The position numbers were made by a program, and so were the translations under genes. From contig JAFNVK010000170.1 of the NCBI GenBank assembly GCA_017379815.1, positions 1 through 18,163 on the forward strand: a stretch of DNA of 18,163 nucleotides. Reading direction: 5' to 3'. The notes under the pieces are model-generated. The model saw only the letters and a program-made list of their open reading frames with translations, was not told the DNA's origin and made no database searches. Shown here piece after piece: positions 1 through 5,855 of this stretch (position 1 is its first letter; each line of letters begins with the position of its first letter). Source of the DNA: Clostridia bacterium. Lineage in GTDB: Bacteria > Bacillota > Clostridia > Oscillospirales > CAG-272.

Positions 1-134
1 CCAATCTGCGCGCACCGCTGATCACGGTCAACAGCTGGAACGAGTGGACCGAGACCAGCTACCTCCTGCCCGACGACCTCTACGGCTACGGCTATCTCGA
101 GGCCATCAAGCGCGTCTTCGTGGACGAGCAATAA
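1..134 (+). CDS. C-terminal fragment of a GH99-like / WbsX-type glycan-active protein
   Basis: Only the last 43 codons are in the window, read from base 3 to a TAA at 132-134. The fragment reads as a beta-strand ending in NSWNEWTE, then a YLLPDD segment, GYGYLEAIK and a short acidic tail. A W-N-E-W-x-E motif followed by a hydrophobic-LxPD segment and G-x-x-YLEA is typical of the C-terminal end of the GH99-like domain, annotated as Glyco_tran_WbsX and found in polysaccharide biosynthesis and glycoside hydrolase proteins. Whether this protein builds or cuts glycans cannot be decided from the fragment. It converges on the NahK-like kinase at 196-1308 and shares its terminator, so the two are not co-transcribed. 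I am fairly sure of the family and unsure of the role. Confidence 0.7.
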   Translation, partial: NLRAPLITVNSWNEWTETSYLLPDDLYGYGYLEAIKRVFVDEQ

Positions 135-139
135 CAACA

Positions 140-181
140 AAAAAGGTATCGATGCTCGCATATGCGGCTCGATACCTTTTT
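140..181. terminator. Two-way intrinsic terminator between convergent genes
   Basis: A 13-bp perfect stem, AAAAAGGTATCGA at 140-152 with TCGATACCTTTTT at 169-181, encloses a loop that itself contains the palindrome CGCATATGCG. The T-tract on each strand is formed by the A-rich start of the opposite arm. The plus-strand gene stops at 134 and the minus-strand gene stops at 196, so the hairpin serves both. Confidence 0.9.
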
Positions 182-195
182 GATTGATTTTTCGT

Positions 196-1308
196 TTAGC
201 ATGCAAAGCCTGCGATTTCGGAAACGATCCGATTCATCGCATCAAGCTTCTTAAGCATATCCTCGGCCAGTGCCAGCTGACAGCGCGCGCGGACCAGATT
301 GTGCCCGGGATAAGCCGTCTTGAAATACTGATCCCCCGTGAGGTAATCGTCCAGGAAGCGAACGACAAGCTCCAGCGTCATGGTGAAAGCACCAAGGGCC
401 AACGTCTCCAGCTCGCAACGCGTCAAGGAGGAGCGCACCTCCCCAATGAAGCCCTCGGCGTAGGCACGGAAGCGGTCCATGTCCAAGGAAACCTTGGAGA
501 GATCCGGCTCGTCCTCCGCGGCTGTGCTTGCGCCAAAGCGAATGGCGTCGCCGAAATCGTGCGCAACGAGCCCGGGCATAACCGTATCCAGATCGATAAC
601 GGTCTTGGCCTCCCCCGTGATCGCGTCAAAAAGGACGTTGTTGATCTTTGTGTCGTTGTGCGTTACGCGATAGGTAAGCTCTCCGCGATCGACCAGCTCG
701 TTGAGGCGAACGGCCGTGGGAGAGAGCGCGCGAATGCGCTCAAGCTCGTGCGTGACCTCCGAGGCCCTTTTGCAGGGATCCTCCTTGACGTTTTGCCAAA
801 GCTGCGCGATACGGCTGCGCGTATCGTGGAAATGCGGAATGGTCTCGTGCAGCTTCGTTGCGTCAAAGTCCGAAAGCATCGTCTGGAAGCGTCCAAACGC
901 GCGTCCCGCCGAGCGGAGGACGTTGGGATCCTCCGAGAAGTTGACGGTGACCGAATCGGGCACGTACTCCGAAATGCGCCAAAAGCCATCCTCATTCTCG
1001 CAGTAGTTTTCGCCCTGTGGCGTATAGAGGAAGTGCATTCCCTCGTCGCGGCTTCTTCCCAGCAGGGCAAGCTTTTCCTCCACGTGGCGTGTGACCAGCT
1101 CAATGTTCTCCATGATCAGCCTCGGCTTTTTGAAGACGAAGACGTTGATTCGCTGAAAAACGAAGCTTCTGTCCTCCCCGTCAAGGCGAAGCGTCACGGC
1201 ATACGTATTATTGATGTGCCCGTTTGAGATCACCTTTGCCTCAAGGATCTCACCTTCAAGCGAAAATGCATCGGCGATCCTGCGCATAAGAATCAGTATA
1301 TCGTTCAT
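196..1308 (-). CDS. nahK: NahK-like N-acetylhexosamine 1-kinase (APH-fold sugar kinase)
   Basis: A 370-residue cytosolic kinase of the aminoglycoside-phosphotransferase fold. Visible motifs are GHINNTY (residues 30-36, nucleotide loop), FQRIN (51-55), the catalytic loop THNDTKINN (216-224, catalytic Asp219) and the metal-binding strand IDLDTVMPG (238-246). These are followed by DFGDAIRFGAST and a C-terminal YPGHNLVRAR segment. This set, and the length, match the Bifidobacterium NahK type, which phosphorylates GlcNAc or GalNAc at the anomeric carbon in the lacto-N-biose/galacto-N-biose salvage pathway; I recognised it from memory without alignment. AAAGGAG lies 6 bases before the ATG. No phosphorylase or uridylyltransferase partner is next to it. 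It starts only 31 bases past the secG terminator hairpin, leaving almost no room for its own promoter, so readthrough from secG is likely. A more general phosphotransferase is the alternative. Confidence 0.8.
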   Translation of the reverse strand: MNDILILMRRIADAFSLEGEILEAKVISNGHINNTYAVTLRLDGEDRSFVFQRINVFVFKKPRLIMENIELVTRHVEEKLALLGRSRDEGMHFLYTPQGENYCENEDGFWRISEYVPDSVTVNFSEDPNVLRSAGRAFGRFQTMLSDFDATKLHETIPHFHDTRSRIAQLWQNVKEDPCKRASEVTHELERIRALSPTAVRLNELVDRGELTYRVTHNDTKINNVLFDAITGEAKTVIDLDTVMPGLVAHDFGDAIRFGASTAAEDEPDLSKVSLDMDRFRAYAEGFIGEVRSSLTRCELETLALGAFTMTLELVVRFLDDYLTGDQYFKTAYPGHNLVRARCQLALAEDMLKKLDAMNRIVSEIAGFAC

Positions 1309-1340
1309 CGCGTGCTCCTTTGCGGTGTGGATTTGGATTG

Positions 1341-1377
1341 AAAAAAAGCGGAGAAGACAAGTCTGTCTTCTCCGCTT
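1341..1377 (-). terminator. Intrinsic terminator of secG
   Basis: A 14-bp perfect stem, AAGCGGAGAAGACA at 1346-1359 and TGTCTTCTCCGCTT at 1364-1377, has a four-base loop. On the minus strand it runs into seven T (the A-run at 1341-1347). It sits 17 bases past the secG stop codon. Confidence 0.9.
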
Positions 1378-1393
1378 GTTTTGTTTCCGTTGA

Positions 1394-1663
1394 TCAGAGT
1401 GCCAGGATGCAAAGCACGATGGCCAGGATCACGAAGACCACGGAAAGCACGATCGTCAGCTTCTGCAGAATGCGATCCTGATGCGTTCCCTTGGACTGAC
1501 CGTAAAAGGTCTCAGCTCCTCCTGCGATGGTTCCGGAAAGGCTCTTATCCTTACCGGTCTGCTTGAGGATAACGGCAACCAACACCACTGCAAGAAGCAG
1601 GAGGCAGGCACCGATAACGTACTGCCAAACAACGTTGGCGGATGCTGCGAGAGAAATAATCAT
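1394..1663 (-). CDS. secG: SecG, preprotein translocase subunit
   Basis: An 89-residue membrane protein with the SecG layout: a first membrane helix (about residues 12-34), a polar loop with the family's GG-A-E-T-F-Y/F-G-like stretch (GTIAGGAETFYGQSK, about 45-60), and a second helix (about 68-88). SecG is the small third subunit of the SecYEG channel and assists SecA-driven protein export across the cytoplasmic membrane. The ATG at 1663 is chosen because GGAGG (1670-1674) lies 7 bases ahead of it; a longer reading would need a TTG at 1675 overlapping that ribosome site. The gene has its own promoter and terminator. In many Firmicutes secG is followed by rnr and smpB; here a sugar kinase follows instead. 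Confidence 0.95.
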   Translation of the reverse strand: MIISLAASANVVWQYVIGACLLLLAVVLVAVILKQTGKDKSLSGTIAGGAETFYGQSKGTHQDRILQKLTIVLSVVFVILAIVLCILAL

Positions 1664-1690
1664 GATAACCTCCAAATCAGTTTTTTACCC

Positions 1691-1711
1691 GAATGGCCCT
1701 TTCGGGCATTC
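1691..1711 (-). promoter_or_regulatory. Hairpin with GNRA loop in the secG leader
   Basis: In the secG transcript this segment reads GAATGCCC, loop GAAA, GGGC, one bulged C, ATTC, giving eight pairs around a GNRA tetraloop. It lies about 17 bases before the ribosome site and is followed by AAAAAA rather than T, so it is not a terminator. A stability or translation role is only a guess. Confidence 0.35.
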
Positions 1712-1730
1712 CTTTTCACTATACTGCTCT

Positions 1731-1759
1731 ATTCTACCACATCTTTTCCAAAAAAGCAA
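1731..1759 (-). promoter_or_regulatory. Vegetative promoter of secG
   Basis: On the minus strand a -35 element TTGCTT (1754-1759), a 17-base spacer and a -10 element TAGAAT (1731-1736) are present. The predicted transcript start is near 1724, giving a leader of about 60 bases that contains the hairpin at 1691-1711. Confidence 0.7.
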
Positions 1760-1786
1760 GAGGTTTTTGACAAAAAATCTATTTTT

Positions 1787-1816
1787 CTTTCCGGTCTTTT
1801 TCTTTTTTCCGGAAAG
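1787..1816 (+). repeat. Inverted repeat between the secG and glp-type promoters
   Basis: A perfect 8-bp inverted repeat, CTTTCCGG (1787-1794) and CCGGAAAG (1809-1816), has a T-rich 14-base loop. On the plus strand it is followed by TGTTTTTTG, which gives it a terminator-like look although no plus-strand gene lies upstream. It ends about 46 bases before the -35 of the three-gene redox operon, so it may be an operator or may insulate the divergent units. Confidence 0.4.
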
Positions 1817-1861
1817 TGTTTTTTGAAGCGCAGAAAGTTCTTTTTTTTCTGAGTTATCCTA

Positions 1862-1890
1862 TTGACTTTACCGAAAAAATATTATATAAT
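1862..1890 (+). promoter_or_regulatory. Strong vegetative promoter of the three-gene redox operon
   Basis: A -35 element TTGACT (1862-1867), a spacer of exactly 17 bases and a consensus -10 TATAAT (1885-1890) are present. The start of transcription would be near 1897. A 6-bp inverted repeat, AGTGAT (1895-1900) and ATCACT (1922-1927), sits at the predicted start and could be an operator or leader hairpin. Confidence 0.85.
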
Positions 1891-1950
1891 TTATAGTGAT
1901 ATATTATGAGCACTTATGTCCATCACTGATTTTTGGAAAGGAAACAGACT

Positions 1951-3390
1951 ATGATTTATGACATTGCCGTTGTAGGCGCGGGCGTGGTTGGCGGAATGAT
2001 CGCCAGAGAGCTCTCGGCCTACAAGCTCAATCTCTGTATTCTCGATAAGGCGCACGACGTGGCTACCGGCGCAAGCTCGGCCAACTCGGCTATCGTGCAC
2101 GCCGGCTTTGATGCCAAGGAGGGATCTCTCAAGGCCCTGCTCAACGTGCGAGGCTCTGAGCTGATGGCCAAGACCTGCCTGGAGCTTGGCGTAAAATATA
2201 AGAACAACGGCTCTCTCGTGATCGGCTTTACCGACGAGGACCGCGAAACCGTGGAGCAGCTCTATCGCCGCGGCGTGGCAAACGGCGTCAAGGGGCTTCG
2301 CGTGCTGGACGCCGAGGAGCTGCACGCCCTTGAGCCCAACGTGTCGAAGAACGCCACCTGTGCCCTGCACGCCCCCACGGGAAGCATCGTCTGCCCCTAC
2401 GAGCTGACGATCGCATCCGTCGGAAACGCCATGGACAACGGTGCCGAGCTTCTGCTCGACTTTGCGGTTGCCGAGATCGAGGACGGCAAGGACGCCTTCA
2501 CCGTCAAGGCTGCAGACGGCCGCACCGTCAAAGCAAGATACATCATCAACGCAGCCGGTCTTTACGCCGATGCGATCGCCGCTATGGTGGGAGATACCTC
2601 CTTCACCGTTCACGCGCGCCGCGGCGAATACGTGCTTCTGGATAAGGAAAGCGGCAATTTGGTCAAAAATACCATCTTCCGCACGCCCAGCAAGATGGGC
2701 AAGGGCATTCTGGTCTCGCCCACGGTGGACGGCAACCTGATCACCGGACCGACCTCGGTCGATATTGGTGAAAAGACCAACAAGGCCACCACCCCCGAGG
2801 GTCTTGCCCACGTCATGCGTGAGACGCGCGAGAACGTGGACGGCGTGATGTATAACCAGACCATTACCTCCTTCTGCGGCCTGCGTGCCGTCGGAAGCAC
2901 CGGGGACTTTATCATCAATATGCCCAGAGAGCGCTTCGTCAACGTGGCGGGCATTGAATCTCCCGGTCTCTCCTCCGCTCCCGCGATCGCCGAGTACGTC
3001 ATCGGCCTGCTCAAGGAGAGCGGCATGACGCTGGAAAAGGATCCCTCCTTTGATCCCATCCGCGCACCCATGCACGCCTTCCGCGAGGGAAGCCTTGAGG
3101 AAAAGAACGAGATCATCAAAAAGGATCCTGCATACGGCCGCATCATCTGCCGTTGCGAGACCGTGACCGAGGGCGAGATCCTCGCCGCGATCCGCCAGAA
3201 CCCGAAGCCTCGCGACCTCGACGGCGTCAAGCGCCGCACGCGCGCGCAGATGGGACGCTGCCAGGGCGGCTTCTGCTCTCCCTACATTGTTGAGCTTCTC
3301 GCGCAGGAGATGCAGGTTCCCTACGAGTCGGTAACCAAGTTTGGCGGCGACTCCTACATTAACGTTGGAAAGACCAAGGGGGTGGACTGA
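1951..3390 (+). CDS. GlpA-type FAD-dependent dehydrogenase with C-terminal [2Fe-2S] domain
   Basis: A 479-residue flavoprotein. The N-terminal FAD motif is VVGAGVVGG (GxGxxG at Gly9, Gly11, Gly14), followed by the DAO-type oxidase fold with GASSANSAIVHAGFD (about 44-58), as in glycerol-3-phosphate and L-2-hydroxyglutarate dehydrogenases. The C-terminal 85 residues form a BFD-like domain with four cysteines, C400-x-C402-x34-C437-x4-C442, expected to bind [2Fe-2S]. That domain points to the anaerobic GlpA type rather than the oxygen-using GlpO type. The likely reaction is oxidation of glycerol 3-phosphate to dihydroxyacetone phosphate, but a related 2-hydroxyacid substrate is possible. The ATG at 1951 follows GGAAAGGAAA; an in-frame TTG at 1933 lies inside that site and is rejected. 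It is the first gene of a three-gene operon, and its stop is 1 base before the next ATG. Confidence 0.85.
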   Translation: MIYDIAVVGAGVVGGMIARELSAYKLNLCILDKAHDVATGASSANSAIVHAGFDAKEGSLKALLNVRGSELMAKTCLELGVKYKNNGSLVIGFTDEDRETVEQLYRRGVANGVKGLRVLDAEELHALEPNVSKNATCALHAPTGSIVCPYELTIASVGNAMDNGAELLLDFAVAEIEDGKDAFTVKAADGRTVKARYIINAAGLYADAIAAMVGDTSFTVHARRGEYVLLDKESGNLVKNTIFRTPSKMGKGILVSPTVDGNLITGPTSVDIGEKTNKATTPEGLAHVMRETRENVDGVMYNQTITSFCGLRAVGSTGDFIINMPRERFVNVAGIESPGLSSAPAIAEYVIGLLKESGMTLEKDPSFDPIRAPMHAFREGSLEEKNEIIKKDPAYGRIICRCETVTEGEILAAIRQNPKPRDLDGVKRRTRAQMGRCQGGFCSPYIVELLAQEMQVPYESVTKFGGDSYINVGKTKGVD

Positions 3391-3391
3391 G

Positions 3392-4633
3392 ATGAAGCAG
3401 ATCGATCTCGTGATCGTCGGCGGAGGTCCTGCCGGCATGAGTGCCGCCGTTGCCGCATACGACAGCGGCGTAAAAAGCATCCTGATCCTGGAGCGTGACG
3501 CACATCTTGGCGGCATCCTTCAGCAGTGCATCCACAACGGATTTGGCCTTCACCGCTTCGGTGAGGAGCTGACCGGACCTGAATATGCATGGAGATACGA
3601 GCAGCAGGTGCTCGAGCGCAACATCCCCTATCTCCTCAACACCATGGTTCTGGATATTTCTCCCGAGAAGGTGGTTACCGCGACCAACTCCGAGGAGGGC
3701 GTGTTCCAGATCCAGGCAAAGGCCGTGATCCTCGCCATGGGCTGCCGCGAGCGCTCCAAGGGCGCGCTCAATATTGCGGGCACCCGTCCCTCCGGCATCT
3801 TCAGTGCGGGAACGGCGCAGAAATACGTCAATCTGAAGGGCTATATGCCCGGCAAGAACGTAGTCATTCTCGGCTCGGGCGACATCGGCCTGATCATGGC
3901 GCGCCGCATGACGCTTGAGGGCGCAAAGGTGCACGCCGTTTGCGAGCTGATGCCCTACTCCGGCGGTCTTGCCCGTAACATCGAGCAGTGCCTCAACGAC
4001 TTTGGCATTCCGCTCCGCTTGAGCCATACCGTGGTCGAGATCCACGGCAAGGAGAGACTTGAGGGCGTGACCATCGCCAAGGTGGACGAAAACCGCCGTC
4101 CCATTCCCGAAACGCGGGAATACATCCCCTGCGATACCCTGCTCCTCTCGGTCGGTCTGATCCCCGAGAACGAGCTTTCCAAAACCGCCGGCGTACAGCT
4201 TGACCGCGTGACCAGCGGTGCCGTGGTCGACCAGGACCGCCAGACCGCCGTTGAGGGCATCTTTGCCTGCGGAAACGTTCTGCACGTGCACGACCTCGTT
4301 GACTACGTCTCCGAGGAAGCCGAGATCGCCGGAAAGAGCGCCGTGGCCTACATTCAGGGCTTGACCGCCGAGCGCACCGACATTCCGCTCACCACCGACG
4401 GCAAGATCCGCTACACCGTTCCCCAGCGCATCACGCAGAAGAAGGACGTGACCGTATTCTTCCGCGTAGCGGACGTCTACCGCAACGTAACCATCCGCGT
4501 CTCGGACGGCGACCGCGTGATCTATTCCAAGAAGAAGCTCAAGGTTGCTCCCGGTGAGATGGAGAGCATTACCCTGCGCCCCGATCAGTTTGCAGACGCG
4601 AAGGCGCTTTCCTTTGCATTGGAGGTAAAGTGA
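3392..4633 (+). CDS. FAD/NAD(P)-linked oxidoreductase, second subunit of the redox module
   Basis: A 413-residue pyridine-nucleotide-disulfide-oxidoreductase-like protein. It has an FAD-binding GGGPAG (residues 10-15), a mid-protein LAMGCRERSKG segment (114-124), a second nucleotide site LGSGDIG (160-166), and the closing FAD motif GIFACGNVLHVHDLVDYV. The last 60 residues form a beta-rich tail (VTVFFRVADVYRNVTIRV). No redox-active CxxxxC pair is seen near the N terminus, so it is probably not a disulfide reductase. It resembles the HcnB/OoxA-like flavoproteins that accompany GlpA-type dehydrogenases and DUF1667 proteins in Clostridia and Thermotoga. It probably passes electrons between its partner and NAD(P) or another acceptor. 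The ATG at 3392 follows AAGGGGG; a longer in-frame reading from 3341 overlaps the upstream gene and is rejected. Its stop is 1 base before the next ATG. Confidence 0.85.
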   Translation: MKQIDLVIVGGGPAGMSAAVAAYDSGVKSILILERDAHLGGILQQCIHNGFGLHRFGEELTGPEYAWRYEQQVLERNIPYLLNTMVLDISPEKVVTATNSEEGVFQIQAKAVILAMGCRERSKGALNIAGTRPSGIFSAGTAQKYVNLKGYMPGKNVVILGSGDIGLIMARRMTLEGAKVHAVCELMPYSGGLARNIEQCLNDFGIPLRLSHTVVEIHGKERLEGVTIAKVDENRRPIPETREYIPCDTLLLSVGLIPENELSKTAGVQLDRVTSGAVVDQDRQTAVEGIFACGNVLHVHDLVDYVSEEAEIAGKSAVAYIQGLTAERTDIPLTTDGKIRYTVPQRITQKKDVTVFFRVADVYRNVTIRVSDGDRVIYSKKKLKVAPGEMESITLRPDQFADAKALSFALEVK

Positions 4634-4634
4634 T

Positions 4635-4985
4635 ATGGTAAGAGAATTGACTTGTATCGTATGCCCCAAGGGCTGTCAGCTCCGCGTGGAGCTGGAGGAC
4701 GGCGCAGTCAAGAGCGTGACGGGTCACACCTGCCCGCGCGGACTGCAGTACGCCAATGACGAGTGCATTCACCCGATGCGTACCGTGACCTCCACGGTCC
4801 GTGCCACCGACGGACGCGTCGTGCCCGTCAAGACCGACCGCACCATCCCGAAGGAAACGATGTTTGCCTGCATGAAGCTGATCAACGCAACCGTGATCGA
4901 GCTTCCCGTATCGGTCGGACAGATCCTCCTTCCCGACCTGCTCGGCACAGGCGCAAACCTCGTTGCTACCGCAAATATGGAATAA
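4635..4985 (+). CDS. DUF1667 protein with a [4Fe-4S]-like cysteine motif
   Basis: A 116-residue protein of the DUF1667 family. Its N terminus has C7-x2-C10-x3-C14-x18-C33, in the context CIVCPKGC and GHTCPRG. This spacing resembles the [4Fe-4S] site at the start of molybdopterin oxidoreductases, but the molybdenum-binding domains are absent. A later stretch, TVTSTVRATDG, followed by PVKTDRTIPKE, is typical of the family. GGAGG lies 9 bases before the ATG and inside the end of the upstream gene, suggesting translational coupling. The family is repeatedly found beside GlpA-type dehydrogenases, so a small electron-transfer subunit is the best inference. Iron-sulfur binding is predicted from the cysteines only. 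Confidence 0.85.
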   Translation: MVRELTCIVCPKGCQLRVELEDGAVKSVTGHTCPRGLQYANDECIHPMRTVTSTVRATDGRVVPVKTDRTIPKETMFACMKLINATVIELPVSVGQILLPDLLGTGANLVATANME

Positions 4986-4988
4986 AAA

Positions 4989-5031
4989 AAGTCCCGATGA
5001 ACGGCTTTTGTTCATCGGGACTTCCCTTTTT
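4989..5031. terminator. Two-way intrinsic terminator
   Basis: A 14-bp perfect stem, AAGTCCCGATGAAC (4989-5002) and GTTCATCGGGACTT (5010-5023), is followed by CCCTTTTTT on the plus strand and by seven T on the minus strand. It closes the three-gene plus-strand operon and the minus-strand gene that stops at 5034. Confidence 0.92.
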
Positions 5032-5033
5032 CA

Positions 5034-5768
5034 TTACTGCGCCTTTGCGTTGACGATGGCGTAATACATCGCAAGGAAGGTATCGTACTTTTCCGCGTCC
5101 GAGGACTGTCCCCAGAGGAGCATGGGCTGAAGCATGACGATCAGCGTGTCCTCGGGAAGAAACTGAATAGCCTCGTAGTATTGATAAAACTCCGTGTCGG
5201 CCAGGCGAATGGCGTATGCATCGTATGCGCCGTTTGGAAGGGTGTCAAACAGCTCGCTCAAGGGAACCGCGAGGTAATCCAGGTTTTGCACCTCGTAGAC
5301 CTCGGGGCTGACCAAGAGGATCGAGGATTCACCCGTTTTGACAAAGCTCGAAAAGGTCTCCAGCTGCTCGGACGTCTGCCCTTTTGCCGTCTGAAAGGCG
5401 TAGTTGTCAAAGTTCCCCTCCTCATCGGTAAAGAGCGCGCGAAGCTCCTCCTCGGTAAAGATGGAATACGTACTCAGCATCGTCGAAAGCGTTCCCTCTC
5501 CCTCCTTGCGTGCGGGAGCAACCGCATTGAGCGTGGTCTTAAGGGTGGCCTGCTCCTCTGCCGTCATGGAATATCCACCGGCAAAGGTGACGGTGACGTC
5601 GCCCGTCTCCCGCGTGGAGCATTGGGCAAAGCAGATCACACAGATCAGCAGGAAAAAGGCGGACACGAGGACGTGCCACTTGTAGTGATACCAAAAATTA
5701 TCCAGCCAGGTCAAGAAGCGGTTGTTGACCACGATCTCGCCGGCCTCCCGTTTATCCTCTTGGTGCAT
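5034..5768 (-). CDS. Membrane-anchored protein of unknown function
   Basis: A 244-residue protein that I do not recognise. A short basic/acidic cytoplasmic start ends in LDNFWYHYKWH (22-32), then one hydrophobic helix (about 33-49). The remaining 195 residues are acidic and would lie outside the membrane. The Cys50 after the helix sits in a weak lipobox-like setting (CFAQC), but no early signal peptide is present, so an uncleaved anchor is more likely. The outer part alternates strands and helices and has no catalytic motif I can name. AAAGGAG lies 6 bases before the ATG. The gene begins only 27 bases after the greA terminator stem, leaving no visible room for a promoter, so it probably depends on readthrough from greA or the S41 peptidase unit. 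It is not a transposon or phage protein by any sign here. Confidence 0.75.
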   Translation of the reverse strand: MHQEDKREAGEIVVNNRFLTWLDNFWYHYKWHVLVSAFFLLICVICFAQCSTRETGDVTVTFAGGYSMTAEEQATLKTTLNAVAPARKEGEGTLSTMLSTYSIFTEEELRALFTDEEGNFDNYAFQTAKGQTSEQLETFSSFVKTGESSILLVSPEVYEVQNLDYLAVPLSELFDTLPNGAYDAYAIRLADTEFYQYYEAIQFLPEDTLIVMLQPMLLWGQSSDAEKYDTFLAMYYAIVNAKAQ

Positions 5769-5791
5769 AAGGGTCTCCTTTGCTTTGGTTC

Positions 5792-5841
5792 AAAAACAGC
5801 GGAACGAGCCGTTTTTCACTCTGCCACGGTCGTTCCGCTGT
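5792..5841 (-). terminator. Intrinsic terminator of greA
   Basis: A 12-bp perfect stem, ACAGCGGAACGA (5796-5807) and TCGTTCCGCTGT (5830-5841), has a 22-base loop. On the minus strand it runs into five T (the A-run at 5792-5796). It lies 15 bases past the greA stop. Confidence 0.85.
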
Positions 5842-5855
5842 CCTTTTTTTGAAAA

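Noticed and set aside
184..1227. 347-codon plus-strand frame opposite the NahK-like gene
   Set aside because: Antisense shadow; the kinase motifs are on the minus strand and the frame starts inside the shared terminator region.
1820..1836. Catabolite-response-like sequence (TGAAGCGCAGAAAG) upstream of the redox operon
   Set aside because: It lacks the symmetric second half of a cre site and has too many mismatches to report.
1891..3516. 541-codon minus-strand frame opposite the GlpA-type gene
   Set aside because: It is a shadow of a GC-rich gene on the opposite strand. The plus-strand frame has clear FAD and iron-sulfur motifs, a promoter and a ribosome site; this one has none.
3359..4669. 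436-codon minus-strand frame opposite the second oxidoreductase
   Set aside because: Composition is that of an antisense shadow, it has no recognisable domain, and the plus-strand protein is well supported.
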